From assembly GCA_030424865.1 (NCBI GenBank), contig JAUHVR010000026.1, positions 1 to 51,636 on the forward strand: DNA of 51,636 bases, read 5' to 3'. Below the pieces are notes generated by a model. The model saw only the letters and a program-made list of their open reading frames with translations. It made no database searches and was not told the DNA's origin. Both the position numbers and the translations under genes were made by a program. Positions 32,772 to 42,234 of this stretch are shown here, piece by piece (positions within the stretch are counted from its first letter, which is position 1; every line of letters starts with the position of its first letter). The stretch comes from Alphaproteobacteria bacterium (lineage in GTDB: Bacteria > Pseudomonadota > Alphaproteobacteria > Rhodobacterales > Rhodobacteraceae).

Positions 32772-34511
32772 ATGCTTATCAAGACTGCGCCGCCTCGGCG
32801 TCATGATCTGCGGCGTCTGCAGCGGATCTATGACAAGGGGGATCATCGCAAGGCCCTGCGGCTGGCCCTGCAGGCGTTGCGCGACCTGCCGGAGCACGCC
32901 GATCTTTACGCGCTGGCCGGATCCTGCGCCCGCCATCTGGGCGACACGCGGCGGGCCGTGAAGCTGTACCGCGAGGCGATCGCCCGCGTCGGGCCCAGCT
33001 CGGACTACCCGGTGCACCTGGGCCATATCCTGAACGACACCGGCGCCTTTGCCGCTGCGCTGAACGCCTTTCGCTCGGTGCTGGACCTGCGCCCCGATCA
33101 CCCCGCCGCCCTGCACGGGCTGGGGGTGGCGCTGCTGGGTCTGGCCAAACCGCGCGAGGCGCTGACCCCCCTGTCAGAGGCGGTCGAACGCGCGCCAACG
33201 AACGCGGCTTACGTCGCCACGCTGGGTCGCGCGTTCGAATGGATGGGCCTCTATCAAGAGGCCGCCGACAGCTACGCCGTGGCCGTCTCGCTTGACGCAG
33301 ACGGCATCGACCACCATGTCGCACTGGCCCGGGCGCTGCACCTGACCGGCCAGGCCGACGCCGCGCTGGCCGTGCTGGACGCGGCCCGCAGGGTCTGGCC
33401 CGGCGACGGGCGGCTGGTCGATGCGGCCTCGGTCATCTGGTCCTCGCTGGGGCAGGGGGACAAGGCCAGCGCCCTGCGGCGCGAGGCGCTCACGCTGCAG
33501 CCCGAAAACTGCGCCGGGCTGATGAACTTTGCGCATCTGCACGACATGGCACAGGAACCCGAGGCGGCGCAGCAGATGCGCCGCATGCTGGACCGGGCCC
33601 CGGGGGACGCGGATCAGATGTACCTGCGCTTTGCCCTGACCAAGCTGTGCGAGGATCTTGGCGACTATGACCAGGCCTATGACCACCTGACCCGCGCCAA
33701 TGCGCTGCGCCGGGCGCAGCTGCGCTATGACCCGGCGCAGGACAGCGGCCTGTTCGAACAGATGAAGGCGCGCTTTCGCGGGGCCGAGCCTGCGCCCGAA
33801 GCTGCGCCGCCTGACGGGCCGGTGCCGATCTTTGTCCTCGGCATGCCGCGCTCTGGCACCTCGCTGACCGAGGCGATCCTGGCGCGCCACCCGGACGTGA
33901 CCGCCTGCGGCGAACTGGAGGCGCTGACCAGCCTGGTGCGGCGCGATCATCTGCACGCCGTGCCCAGCGGCGCCTCGGCCAGGGCGCTGCGCGAGGATTA
34001 TCTGTCCCTGCTGCCCCAAGGTGCCCGCGGGTCGGGGTTCGTGACCGACAAGATGCCGGTGAATTTCAAGCTGATCGGCCATATCATCTGCGCCATGCCA
34101 CAGGCCCGCATCCTGCATGTGCGCCGCGACGCCCGCGCGACCTGCTGGTCGAACTTCCGGCATTTCTATGCCTCAACCGGGAACGGGTTTTCCTATGATC
34201 CCGCGGATGTGGTGGCGTTCTACAAGGGCTATGCCGACCTGATGGCCTTTTGGCACCGGCAGTTTCCGGGGCGGATCGTGACGCTGGATTACGAGGCTTT
34301 GGTCAAGGACCCCGAGGCGCAGACCCGCACGTTGCTGGAGAAGCTCGGCTTGCCCTGGCACGACGCCTGCCTGACGCCCGAGGCTGCGGATCACGCGGTG
34401 CGCACCGCCTCGGCCCGGCAGGTGCGGCAGAAGATCTATACCGGCAGCGCCGAAGGATGGCGGCGGTATGAACCTTGGGCGGGGGAATGGCTGGCAAACA
34501 TGATCCCGTGA
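32772..34511 (+). CDS. TPR-sulfotransferase fusion protein
   Basis: A 579-residue protein. About 340 N-terminal residues are tetratricopeptide repeats (ADLYALAGSCARHLGDTRRAVKLYREAI, HPAALHGLGVALLGLAKPREAL, and so on). The C-terminal domain is a sulfotransferase with the PAPS-binding loop LGMPRSGTSLTEAIL, followed by ILHVRRDARATCWSNFRHFY for the 3'-phosphate and VTLDYEALVKDP. Such fusions may sulfate proteins or polysaccharides bound to the TPR arm. The start at 32772 (GGGGGA upstream) is preferred; the longer frame upstream does not look coding. Confidence 0.9.
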   Translation: MLIKTAPPRRHDLRRLQRIYDKGDHRKALRLALQALRDLPEHADLYALAGSCARHLGDTRRAVKLYREAIARVGPSSDYPVHLGHILNDTGAFAAALNAFRSVLDLRPDHPAALHGLGVALLGLAKPREALTPLSEAVERAPTNAAYVATLGRAFEWMGLYQEAADSYAVAVSLDADGIDHHVALARALHLTGQADAALAVLDAARRVWPGDGRLVDAASVIWSSLGQGDKASALRREALTLQPENCAGLMNFAHLHDMAQEPEAAQQMRRMLDRAPGDADQMYLRFALTKLCEDLGDYDQAYDHLTRANALRRAQLRYDPAQDSGLFEQMKARFRGAEPAPEAAPPDGPVPIFVLGMPRSGTSLTEAILARHPDVTACGELEALTSLVRRDHLHAVPSGASARALREDYLSLLPQGARGSGFVTDKMPVNFKLIGHIICAMPQARILHVRRDARATCWSNFRHFYASTGNGFSYDPADVVAFYKGYADLMAFWHRQFPGRIVTLDYEALVKDPEAQTRTLLEKLGLPWHDACLTPEAADHAVRTASARQVRQKIYTGSAEGWRRYEPWAGEWLANMIP

Positions 34512-34598
34512 TCGCTTCAACGCCTCGCAATCGGAAATTCTTGAGATTTTTGTTACCTCAATGCACTGTATCTTGGACAACCGATGCAGGAGGCCGCC

Positions 34599-36074
34599 AT
34601 GTTTTTTTCAATTGGCCTGAATTGGGTTCGCAAATTTTCGTGGATCGCGATCACCATGTTCTGTACGGCGTCCACATTGGCAGCCGCAGAGATAACGATC
34701 TTAAACGACAACCCGGAAGGTTGCATGTTGCGGGTTACCGGCACAATCGCCGCTGGCGACACCGAGTTGATCAAAGAAACGTTGCCTGGCAATCGATATT
34801 CCGGCCGATATGTCGGCCCTCAGGTTGTGGCGTGCCTGGACAGCCCGGGCGGCAGTCTGATCGAAGGACTGAAGCTGGCGGATTTTTTTCGCACTAGCGG
34901 TGTCAGTACCCATGTGGAATCCGGAGCGACCTGCCTAAGCGCCTGCGCCATCGCGTTTTTGGGCGGCACTCGACTGAGTTTTGAAGATGCCGTCATCCCG
35001 AACCGGTCGCGAAGTCTTCACGCAACGGCGACTCTGGGGTTTCACCCACCCCAACTAGATGTTCCGGACCGGCGGTTCAATCGCGAAGAGGTAACCAAAG
35101 CTTTTCAAGTTGCCATTCGTGCTTCCGCATTGCTGTTCGACAGCTTGGATAAGCTGGACATAAGCAGGCAGTTTGCACTCAACTTCTTTGCGGTGCCACA
35201 AGGCGAATTTTACTACGTCGACACCGTGTCGCGAGCCGATGAACTTGGAGTCGATCTGACCGGGCTTTCCACCTTGCCACAAAAAATTAGCGACGTTCAG
35301 CTCGTGTCGTTGTGCTTAATGACCTATTCGGGAATGAGCGAAAGCGCGATTAATGATCCTGATGGCGGCGCAGAATATCTGGGCGCCGCGATTTATTCAA
35401 TCTCGTTGCTAGGAGGCAGAGAAAAACGGCAAGTATATCTTGTGGCTTACTCAGCAGAGGGAGACACTTATTGGAAGGGATGTGTTGTGAAATACAATCC
35501 AATCCGGTCGGGGAAGTTCGTTAACTGGATAACAGTCGAGTCCACGTCAAACTCGATTTTTGTTCCCGGAATCCAAAGGAACTTGGTTCCAATTTCACGC
35601 GCCAAAGTGGAAGAACACATTCGAACGGATCGGCTGACTTTGAGAAGAACCCTGCATCCGTCCATGCTTTTGGAGCCCGAAACTCCGCTTTCGGCCATTT
35701 CATCAGGCGTTCTTGAAACGCCGGTCCGTAATCCATCCTTCATGCCAGCCTATTGCACGCCAACCGCGGCGAGTTACAGAATTGGGAGTGTTCAGAATTT
35801 TTCAAACATGCGTGCGAGCCCCGGATTTGGTTCCGATGTTCTTGCTGAGGTGCCCCTAAACGCTCAAGTATTTGCCGTTTCCCCTGGAGTTTCCGGAACA
35901 CGTATCTTGTCAGACCAGTGCAAGGCGGCTTGTGATCACAAATCACGAGGCAGGATTTGGGAGGAAGACTTGATGGAAATCGGGCGCTGTCTGCGGGAAA
36001 ATCAGATCTGGTGGAACGTTAGAACGCGGTCCGGCCAAAATGGCTGGATGAGCACCAAGTTCCTGTTTAATTGA
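34599..36074 (+). CDS. Periplasmic ClpP-like serine protease homologue with a C-terminal SH3-like domain
   Basis: A 491-residue exported protein. The signal peptide ends near residue 30 (LAAAEI). Residues 76-124 carry the ClpP/SppA-type fold: VACLDSPGGSLIEGLKLADF and the nucleophile segment TCLSACAIAFLGG, with S114 as probable catalytic serine and H149 a possible partner. The C-terminal part (SYRIGSVQNFSNMRASPGFGSDVLAEVPLNAQVF...WWNVRTRSGQNGWMSTKFL) is a bacterial SH3-like domain that may bind peptidoglycan. GCAGGAGG fixes ATG 34599 over 34584. G+C is lower than in the FDH genes. Confidence 0.8.
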   Translation: MFFSIGLNWVRKFSWIAITMFCTASTLAAAEITILNDNPEGCMLRVTGTIAAGDTELIKETLPGNRYSGRYVGPQVVACLDSPGGSLIEGLKLADFFRTSGVSTHVESGATCLSACAIAFLGGTRLSFEDAVIPNRSRSLHATATLGFHPPQLDVPDRRFNREEVTKAFQVAIRASALLFDSLDKLDISRQFALNFFAVPQGEFYYVDTVSRADELGVDLTGLSTLPQKISDVQLVSLCLMTYSGMSESAINDPDGGAEYLGAAIYSISLLGGREKRQVYLVAYSAEGDTYWKGCVVKYNPIRSGKFVNWITVESTSNSIFVPGIQRNLVPISRAKVEEHIRTDRLTLRRTLHPSMLLEPETPLSAISSGVLETPVRNPSFMPAYCTPTAASYRIGSVQNFSNMRASPGFGSDVLAEVPLNAQVFAVSPGVSGTRILSDQCKAACDHKSRGRIWEEDLMEIGRCLRENQIWWNVRTRSGQNGWMSTKFLFN

Positions 36075-36132
36075 GCATGCCCCGCACCAACGTCGCATCT
36101 CAAATTTAACATAACTCCCGTTACGCGTCATG

Positions 36133-36150
36133 GCGCTCGTGAGAGCGCCG
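36133..36150. terminator. Stem-loop between convergent genes
   Basis: GGCGCTC, loop GTGA, GAGCGCC: a perfect 7-bp stem between the protease-like gene and the end of the fdh1 operon. The position suits a bidirectional terminator, though no long U-run follows on either strand. The loop is the same as in the stem at 9765-9782. Confidence 0.5.
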
Positions 36151-36210
36151 ACACCAAGAACGCCCAAACACAACGCGGCTTGGACGCTCTCTTGATGCGG
36201 TTTGGTCAGC

Positions 36211-38991
36211 TTACTCCGCCGCCAGCGCCTCGGCCTTTTCGACGCGCACGGCTGAGAACTTGAACTCCGGGATCTTGCCAAAGGGATCAAGCGCCGCGTT
36301 GGTCAGGATGTTGGCTGCTGCCTCGACATAGGCAAAGGGCATAAAGACGTTGCCCTCAGCCACAGCGCGGTCGGCGCGGGCCATGACGGTGAGTGATCCT
36401 CGGCGTGTGGACAGGCGGATGTAGTCCCCCGGCTGAACGCCCAGCTCGCGCAGGGTGCGCGGGTGGAGCGAGCAGTTGGCCTCGGGCTCGACCGCGTCCA
36501 GAACGGTGGCGCGGCGGGTCATGGACCCGGTGTGCCAGTGTTCCAGCTGCCGCCCGGTGATCAGCACCATCGGGTACTCGGCATCCGGCACCTCGTCGGG
36601 GGCGATCACGTTCGCAGGCGTGAACTTGGCGCGGCCCTCGGGGCGGGGGAAGGCGTCGCCAAAGACGATCGCCTGCCCCGGATCCTCGGGCGAGAGCGAG
36701 GGATAGGTGACCGCCGTGCCCTGCAGACGCTCCCACGTGATGTTGTCGAGCGACTTCATGTTCAGCTTCATCTCGGCAAAGATTTCGCTGGGGTGCTGAT
36801 AGGTCCAGTCCAGGCCCAGACGCTTGGCCAGCTCAACCTCGATCCACCAGTCTTCGCGCGCCTCACCCGGGGGCGTCACGGCGGGGCGGCCCATCTGCAC
36901 CTGGCGGTTGGTGTTGGTCACCGTGCCGGTCTTTTCGTACCAGGCCGAGGAGGGCAGGATCACGTCGGCGTAGTTCGCCGTTTCGGTCAGAAAGATGTCC
37001 TGCACGACCAGGTGATCGAGCTTGGCCAGCGCATCCCGCGCATGGTCGACATCGGGGTCGGACATGGCCGGGTTTTCGCCCAGGATGTACATGCCGCGAA
37101 TGTCGCCTGCGTGCACGGCGTCCATGATCTCGACGACCGTCAGGCCCTTTTCGTTGGAAAAGTCGCCCGAGTTCCAGACCTCGGTAAAGGCCGAGCGCAC
37201 GCCGTCGTCCGTCACCGACTGGTAATCCGGCAGGAACATCGGGATCAGGCCCGCGTCCGAGGCACCCTGAACGTTGTTCTGACCGCGCAGCGGGTGCAGT
37301 CCGGTGCCGGGGCGGCCGACCTGGCCGCACATCAGCGCCAGGCTGATCAGGCAGCGCGCATTATCTGTGCCGTGGATGTGCTGGCTCACGCCCATGCCCC
37401 AGAAGATCATGCCAGCCTTGGCACCGGCAAAGGTACGGGCGACGTCGCGCAGCACCTCGGCCTCGATCCCGCAGATCGGGGCCATCTTCTCGGGCGCGAA
37501 ATCGGCCAGATGGGTTTTCATCGCCTCCCAGTTTTCGGTCATGGCCGCGATATACTGTTCGTCGTAAAGCCCCTCTTCGACGATCACATGCATGATTGCG
37601 TTCAGCATGGACACGTCCGCACCCGGCTTGAACTGCAACGTGTGGCTGGCAAAGCGGGACATGCCGTGGCGGCGGGGGTCCATGACGATCAGCTTGCCGC
37701 CGCGCTTGGCGAACTGCTTGAAGTAGGTTGCCGCAACCGGGTGGTTTTCCAAGGGGTTACAGCCGATGGCAATGGCGACATCGGCGTTCTCGATCTCGTT
37801 GAACGTGGCCGTCACCGCGCCCGAGCCGACGTTTTCGATCAGCGCCGAGACCGACGAGGCGTGGCACAGCCGCGTGCAGTGGTCGACGTTGTTGTGGCCA
37901 AAGCCCTGACGGATCAGCTTTTGGAAGAGATAGGCCTCTTCGTTCGAACATTTGGCGGATCCAAAGCCCGCGACACGCTTGCCGGTGTCTTCACGCAGCT
38001 TCGCCAGACCACCCGCGGCGGCGTCCAGCGCCTCGTCCCACGAGGCTTCTCGGAAGTGCGTCATCAGGTTGCCGGGGTCGACGTTCAGCCCCTTGGCGGG
38101 CGCATCTTCGCGTCGGATCAGGGGTTTTGTCAGCCTGTGCGGGTGGTGGATGTAATCAAAGCCGAAGCGGCCTTTGACGCAGAGCCGGTTTTCGTTGGCG
38201 GGGCCGTCGATGCCCTCGGCCGCGACGATCTTGTCGCCTTTGACCTTCAGCGAGATCTGGCAGCCAACGCCGCAATAGGGGCAGACGGTGTCAACTTCGC
38301 TGTCGTAATCCTTGCTGTCGCCGACCTGGTTTTCGTCAACCATGGTGGCGGGCATCAGCGCGCCGGTCGGGCAGGCCTGCACACATTCGCCACAGGCCAC
38401 GCAAGACGAGGCGCCCATGGGGTCGTCCTGATCAAAGACGATCTTGGACTCGGCACCGCGCATCGCCATGCCGATCACGTCGTTCACCTGCACATCGCGG
38501 CAGGCGCGGACGCAGAGGTTGCAGTTGATACAGGCGTCCAGATTGACGCGCATGGCAACGTGGCTGTCATCGAGCAGCGGGACGGAGGCCGCCTCTTTCC
38601 GCGGGAAGCGGCTTTCGGTGACGCCGTTCATCGCCGCCATATCGGCGAAATGGGACGAGGCGTCGTGCGCCTCTTCCGGCTGATCCGCCTGCAACAGCTC
38701 GACCACCAGCTTGCGCGCGGTGGTGGCGCGGGCGCTGTCGGTGGTGACCTTCATGCCCTCGGCCACGGGGCGGATGCAGCTGGCAACCAGCGTGCGCTCG
38801 CCTTCGACCTCGACCATGCAGGCGCGGCAGTTGCCGTCGGGTTTGTAGCCCGGGCTGGGCTTGTGACAAAGGTGCGGGATCACCAGACCCCGGCCATTTG
38901 CGGCCTCCCAGATGGTCAGACCCTGGGGGACTGAAACCTCTTCGCCGTTGAGTTCAAAGGTGATCATCTCAACCTGTGCGCCGTCAGCCAT
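36211..38991 (-). CDS. fdh1A: NAD-linked cytoplasmic formate dehydrogenase alpha subunit (tungsten-type Fdh1A)
   Basis: A 926-residue catalytic subunit. In order: a NuoG-like [2Fe-2S] domain (C42, C55, C58, C72), a two-cluster ferredoxin domain (C154-C157-C160-C164 and C197-C200-C203-C207), a [4Fe-4S] site (C237, C240, C244, C271) and the bisPGD-binding body with cysteine C376 as metal ligand (RLCHASSV). There is no signal peptide. With the fused beta subunit it matches FDH1 of Methylorubrum extorquens, a tungsten enzyme that reversibly couples formate and NAD. GAGGAG, inside the end of fdh1B, precedes ATG 38991. Metal identity is inferred from family and from the tup genes. Confidence 0.95.
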   Translation of the reverse strand: MADGAQVEMITFELNGEEVSVPQGLTIWEAANGRGLVIPHLCHKPSPGYKPDGNCRACMVEVEGERTLVASCIRPVAEGMKVTTDSARATTARKLVVELLQADQPEEAHDASSHFADMAAMNGVTESRFPRKEAASVPLLDDSHVAMRVNLDACINCNLCVRACRDVQVNDVIGMAMRGAESKIVFDQDDPMGASSCVACGECVQACPTGALMPATMVDENQVGDSKDYDSEVDTVCPYCGVGCQISLKVKGDKIVAAEGIDGPANENRLCVKGRFGFDYIHHPHRLTKPLIRREDAPAKGLNVDPGNLMTHFREASWDEALDAAAGGLAKLREDTGKRVAGFGSAKCSNEEAYLFQKLIRQGFGHNNVDHCTRLCHASSVSALIENVGSGAVTATFNEIENADVAIAIGCNPLENHPVAATYFKQFAKRGGKLIVMDPRRHGMSRFASHTLQFKPGADVSMLNAIMHVIVEEGLYDEQYIAAMTENWEAMKTHLADFAPEKMAPICGIEAEVLRDVARTFAGAKAGMIFWGMGVSQHIHGTDNARCLISLALMCGQVGRPGTGLHPLRGQNNVQGASDAGLIPMFLPDYQSVTDDGVRSAFTEVWNSGDFSNEKGLTVVEIMDAVHAGDIRGMYILGENPAMSDPDVDHARDALAKLDHLVVQDIFLTETANYADVILPSSAWYEKTGTVTNTNRQVQMGRPAVTPPGEAREDWWIEVELAKRLGLDWTYQHPSEIFAEMKLNMKSLDNITWERLQGTAVTYPSLSPEDPGQAIVFGDAFPRPEGRAKFTPANVIAPDEVPDAEYPMVLITGRQLEHWHTGSMTRRATVLDAVEPEANCSLHPRTLRELGVQPGDYIRLSTRRGSLTVMARADRAVAEGNVFMPFAYVEAAANILTNAALDPFGKIPEFKFSAVRVEKAEALAAE

Positions 38992-38993
38992 GA

Positions 38994-40685
38994 TCAGATC
39001 TCCTCGGCAAAGTGTTTCATCGTCAGGCGGATCGGGTTCGGGGCCGCCTGCCCCAGCCCGCAGATCGAGGCATCACCCATGACCTGGCAAAGCTCTTCCA
39101 GCAGCGGTTGATCCCAGCTGTCAGCCTGCATCAGCTTGACCGCCTTTTCGCAACCCGCGCGACAGGGGGTGCACTGGCCGCAGCTTTCGTCTTCGAAAAA
39201 CTTCAGCATGTTCAGCGCGGCGTCGCGGGCGCTGTCTTGGTCCGACAGGACAACCACGGCGGCGGAGCCGATGAAGGTGCCATGCGGTTGCAGCGTGTCG
39301 AAATCCAGCGGCACATCGTTCAGCGAGGCGGGCAGCAGGCCCGACGAGGGACCGCCTGGCTGGTAGGCCTTGAACGAGTGGCCGTCGAGCATCCCGCCCG
39401 CGGCCTCGATCACGTCGAGGATGGTGGACCCGGCGGGCAGCAGATGCACGCCCGGATTTTTCACCCGGCCAGAGACCGAATAGCTGCGCAGACCCTTACG
39501 GCCGTTTTTCTCGACCGAGTTCAGCACCTCGGGCCCTTCGCGGACGATGCGCGCGACCCAGAGTAGCGATTCGACGTTGTGCACCAGCGTCGGGCGGTTG
39601 AAGACACCCACCTGCGCCACAAACGGAGGCCGGTGACGCGGCAACCCGCGCTTGCCCTCGATCGACTCGATCATCGCGCTTTCTTCACCGCAAATATAAG
39701 CCCCTGCCCCGCGCCGCAGGTCGATATAGCCGGGCGCGGCCAGACCTTCGGCCTCGAGCCGGGCAATCGCCTTTTTCAGGATCTTCAGCACGGCGGGGTA
39801 TTCGTCGCGCATGTAGATAAAGCACTTTTCGGCCTCGACCGCCCATGCAGCGATCAGCATGCCTTCGAGGAAGAGGTGCGGCTCACGCTCCAGATAGTAC
39901 CGGTCCTTGAAGGTGCCGGGCTCGCCCTCGTCCCCGTTCACGGCCAGATAGCGCGGACCTTCGTTCATCCGCACAAAGCCCCACTTCTTGCCGGACGGGA
40001 AGCCAGCCCCCCCCAGCCCCCGCAGACCAGCCGAGGCCACCTGATCCTGCACCGCCTCCCAATCGCCGCCGTCACGCAGGGCGGTCAGGCTGGCATAGCC
40101 GCCAGCGGAGACATAGGCGTCATAGTCCTGATAATCGGGGATACTGGGGTGGATGTCGTTCGCTGCGATGGCGGCCAGCACCTTTTCGGGCGTGGCGTTG
40201 TCCACATGGTTGTGCCCCAGTTCGATGGTCGGCGCGGTGTCGCACCGGCCCATGCAGGGCGCGCGCAGCACGCGGACCTGCGCGGGGTCGGTTCCGGCCA
40301 CCAGCGCGGCTTGCAGCGCTTCGGCGCCCGCCAGTTCGCAGGACAGGGAATCACAGACCCGGATCGTCAGCGCGGGCGGAGGCACCTCGCCGTCGCGGAC
40401 CACATCGAAATGGGCATAGAAGGTGGCGACCTCGTAGACCTCGGTCTGGGCCAGCCGCATCTCATGCGCCAGCGCGGCGATGTGATCGGCAGACAGATGG
40501 CCGTAAGCGTCCTGAATCAGGTGCAAAAACTCGATCAGCAGATCGCGGCGGCGCGGCTGATCGCCCAGCAGCGCGCGGACCTGATCCAGCGCGGTATCCT
40601 CTACCTGTCGGCCCTTCGGAGTCTTGCGACTTTTGCCGGTGCCCTTTGCTTTCCAGATGCCTTTTTGATCGTCCAATGGTGCCAT
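38994..40685 (-). CDS. fdh1B: Formate dehydrogenase beta subunit, fused NuoE-NuoF (Fdh1B)
   Basis: A 563-residue diaphorase subunit that passes electrons to NAD. The N-terminal NuoE-like part binds [2Fe-2S] (VCDSLSC and APCMGRCDTAP). The NuoF-like part has the NADH site GLRGLGGAGFPSGKKW, the FMN site GDEGEPGTFKDR and ICGEESAMIESIEGKRG, and a [4Fe-4S] motif CGQCTPCRAGC near the end. Separate subunits in complex I and FdsGB are here one chain, as in FDH1 of Methylorubrum. ATG 40685 (GGAGAG upstream) is chosen over 40703. It ends 2 bp before fdh1A, so the two form one operon. Confidence 0.95.
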   Translation of the reverse strand: MAPLDDQKGIWKAKGTGKSRKTPKGRQVEDTALDQVRALLGDQPRRRDLLIEFLHLIQDAYGHLSADHIAALAHEMRLAQTEVYEVATFYAHFDVVRDGEVPPPALTIRVCDSLSCELAGAEALQAALVAGTDPAQVRVLRAPCMGRCDTAPTIELGHNHVDNATPEKVLAAIAANDIHPSIPDYQDYDAYVSAGGYASLTALRDGGDWEAVQDQVASAGLRGLGGAGFPSGKKWGFVRMNEGPRYLAVNGDEGEPGTFKDRYYLEREPHLFLEGMLIAAWAVEAEKCFIYMRDEYPAVLKILKKAIARLEAEGLAAPGYIDLRRGAGAYICGEESAMIESIEGKRGLPRHRPPFVAQVGVFNRPTLVHNVESLLWVARIVREGPEVLNSVEKNGRKGLRSYSVSGRVKNPGVHLLPAGSTILDVIEAAGGMLDGHSFKAYQPGGPSSGLLPASLNDVPLDFDTLQPHGTFIGSAAVVVLSDQDSARDAALNMLKFFEDESCGQCTPCRAGCEKAVKLMQADSWDQPLLEELCQVMGDASICGLGQAAPNPIRLTMKHFAEEI

Positions 40686-40753
40686 GATGCTCTCCGTGAT
40701 CATTCCCGGATGGCATCAGTCTAGCGGAATGTAAATTCGCGTTTTGTTATTTC

Positions 40754-40774
40754 GTGATAATCAACCTTTATCAC
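40754..40774. promoter_or_regulatory. Inverted repeat upstream of fdh1B, candidate LysR operator
   Basis: GTGATAA, seven bases, TTATCAC: a perfect 7-bp dyad in the 108-bp gap between the LysR gene and fdh1B, 69 bp upstream of the chosen fdh1B start. A/T-rich dyads of this size are typical LysR recognition sites, so the regulator at 40794 is the likely binder. Confidence 0.55.
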
Positions 40775-40793
40775 GCGCATCGCACGGAACCCG

Positions 40794-41735
40794 TCAGCTT
40801 TCCATCTGGACAAGCCCGCTGAAGTTGTCGCGCGCCACATCGCGGATGATCGATGCAAATTCCGCAAAGCTTGACGAACTGCCCGAGGTCTTGCGCCAGA
40901 CCAGCCCCATCGTGCGCGACAGGCGGCCGGGCCGGAACGGCACGATGGCCACGTCGCTTTCACGCTCGGGCACTTCCGAGGCGACATAAAGCGCCGGCAG
41001 AAAGCTGACCCCGACCCCCATCGCCACCATCTGGCGGATCGCGTCAAGGCTGGTGCCTTCATAGTCCTGCAACAGCCGCGCGCCGACCTGCCGCGTCATC
41101 TCGGCGATCTGCATGTGCAGCGTGAACCGCGGCGACAGCCCCAGCACGCTTTCCCCTTTCAGGTCCGCATCGGTCACCTGCCCTGCCCCGGCCAGCCGGT
41201 GATCCCGCGCCACCACCAGACGCAGCGGTTCGCGAAACAGCCGGACCACAACCACATCCGACGACTGCACAGGCAGCTGGGTCAGGATCATGTCGTGCCG
41301 CCCGGCCAGAAGATCCTGCAACAGATCCTGCGGGGCCCCATCCCGGATGAACAGCCGCAGCGCGGGGTATTTGGTGTGCAGCGTCTTCACGACGCTGGGC
41401 AACAGATAGGGCCCAAGCGTGGGCGAGGTGCCCAGCCGAAAGGTGCCGCTTAGCCCCTCGGTCAGCTGCCGGGACGTCGTCACCAGGTCGTTGACCTCGG
41501 CCAGGACGGAATTCGCCCGCTCCAGCACATCGCGCCCCGTCGGCGTCAGAACCGCCCCGGCGCGGCCGCGTTCGACCAGCGACAGGCCCAGGATGTCTTC
41601 GAGGTTGCTGATCTGCAGGCTAAGCGAGGGCTGGCTTACGCCGACGGTTTCGGCGGCTTTCCGGTAATGTTTGGCCTCGGCCAGGGCGGCAAAGTACTGC
41701 AATTGCCGAAGCGTCGGCATGCGGGTGTTGGTCAT
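40794..41735 (-). CDS. OxyR-like LysR-family regulator of the fdh1 operon
   Basis: A 313-residue LysR regulator whose winged helix (LRQLQYFAALAEAKHYRKAAETVGVSQPSLSLQISNLE, about 9-46) and effector domain (LGTSPTLGPYLLPSVVKTLHTKYPALRLFIRDG) resemble the OxyR branch. The redox cysteines of true OxyR are missing: the corresponding stretch reads GESVLGLSPRFTLHMQ. It lies upstream of fdh1B in the same orientation. Inverted repeats lie before fdh1B (40754-40774) and over its own start (41734-41770). It probably senses a metabolite such as formate rather than peroxide; this is inference. Confidence 0.92.
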   Translation of the reverse strand: MTNTRMPTLRQLQYFAALAEAKHYRKAAETVGVSQPSLSLQISNLEDILGLSLVERGRAGAVLTPTGRDVLERANSVLAEVNDLVTTSRQLTEGLSGTFRLGTSPTLGPYLLPSVVKTLHTKYPALRLFIRDGAPQDLLQDLLAGRHDMILTQLPVQSSDVVVVRLFREPLRLVVARDHRLAGAGQVTDADLKGESVLGLSPRFTLHMQIAEMTRQVGARLLQDYEGTSLDAIRQMVAMGVGVSFLPALYVASEVPERESDVAIVPFRPGRLSRTMGLVWRKTSGSSSSFAEFASIIRDVARDNFSGLVQMES

Positions 41736-41770
41736 AGGTATTTCCTATCAGATCTTACAGCAAGATAGGA
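41734..41770. promoter_or_regulatory. Autoregulatory operator overlapping the LysR start
   Basis: ATAG-N7-CTAT at 41734-41748 has the geometry of an OxyR half-operator and overlaps the LysR start codon (41733-41735). A wider dyad, TCCTATC at 41743-41749 with GATAGGA at 41764-41770, shares its right arm. Binding here would place the regulator over its own translation start, fitting negative autoregulation. Confidence 0.5.
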
Positions 41771-41935
41771 TTGAAGGCGTGCAACGGCAAGCTTAGCTTT
41801 TGGTCACGCACATGGGTCCACAGTCCGACGGGGAGGACCATGACCAGCGAGTGTCATCGCGGCCCGGTGTCCCGGGCCATGCAAGCGAAAAGACCCATGT
41901 GCGCCCGACACAACCGCGACGCAGAAAGGAGCGCC

Positions 41936-42187
41936 ATGACAGATCACGCCAGGGAAGGCCACCACGCCATGTCTTTTCGGATCGAAGCGATTGCCCGAAA
42001 GCACCGCCAGATCGACCAGGAGATCACGCAGGAAAGCCGCCGCCCCCTGCCCGATGCCGCCGTGTTGCAGCGGTTGAAACGCCAGAAGCTGCAGCTCAAG
42101 GACGAAATGGCCCGCCACGAAGGCCTGCTGCGCACCCTGTCCCGCGCGACCCCGCACCCCGGCACAGGGCTGATCGCCGCTCAATGA
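41936..42187 (+). CDS. YdcH/DUF465-family small protein
   Basis: An 83-residue protein, mostly a helical hairpin of the DUF465 (YdcH) type: IEAIARKHRQIDQEITQESRRPLP, then AAVLQRLKRQKLQLKDEMARHE. The function of the family is unknown. AAGGAG seven bases upstream fixes ATG 41936. It heads a three-gene run of small proteins (41936-42626) placed between two LysR genes. Confidence 0.82.
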   Translation: MTDHAREGHHAMSFRIEAIARKHRQIDQEITQESRRPLPDAAVLQRLKRQKLQLKDEMARHEGLLRTLSRATPHPGTGLIAAQ

Positions 42188-42234
42188 CACCACCGCCGGC
42201 AGACACCCTGTCGCCACATCTCAAGAGGAGACCA

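Noticed and set aside
36463-38934. An 823-codon open frame on the plus strand opposite fdh1A
   Set aside because: It is antisense to a clear gene, with Arg/His/Gly/Val-rich composition typical of shadow frames.
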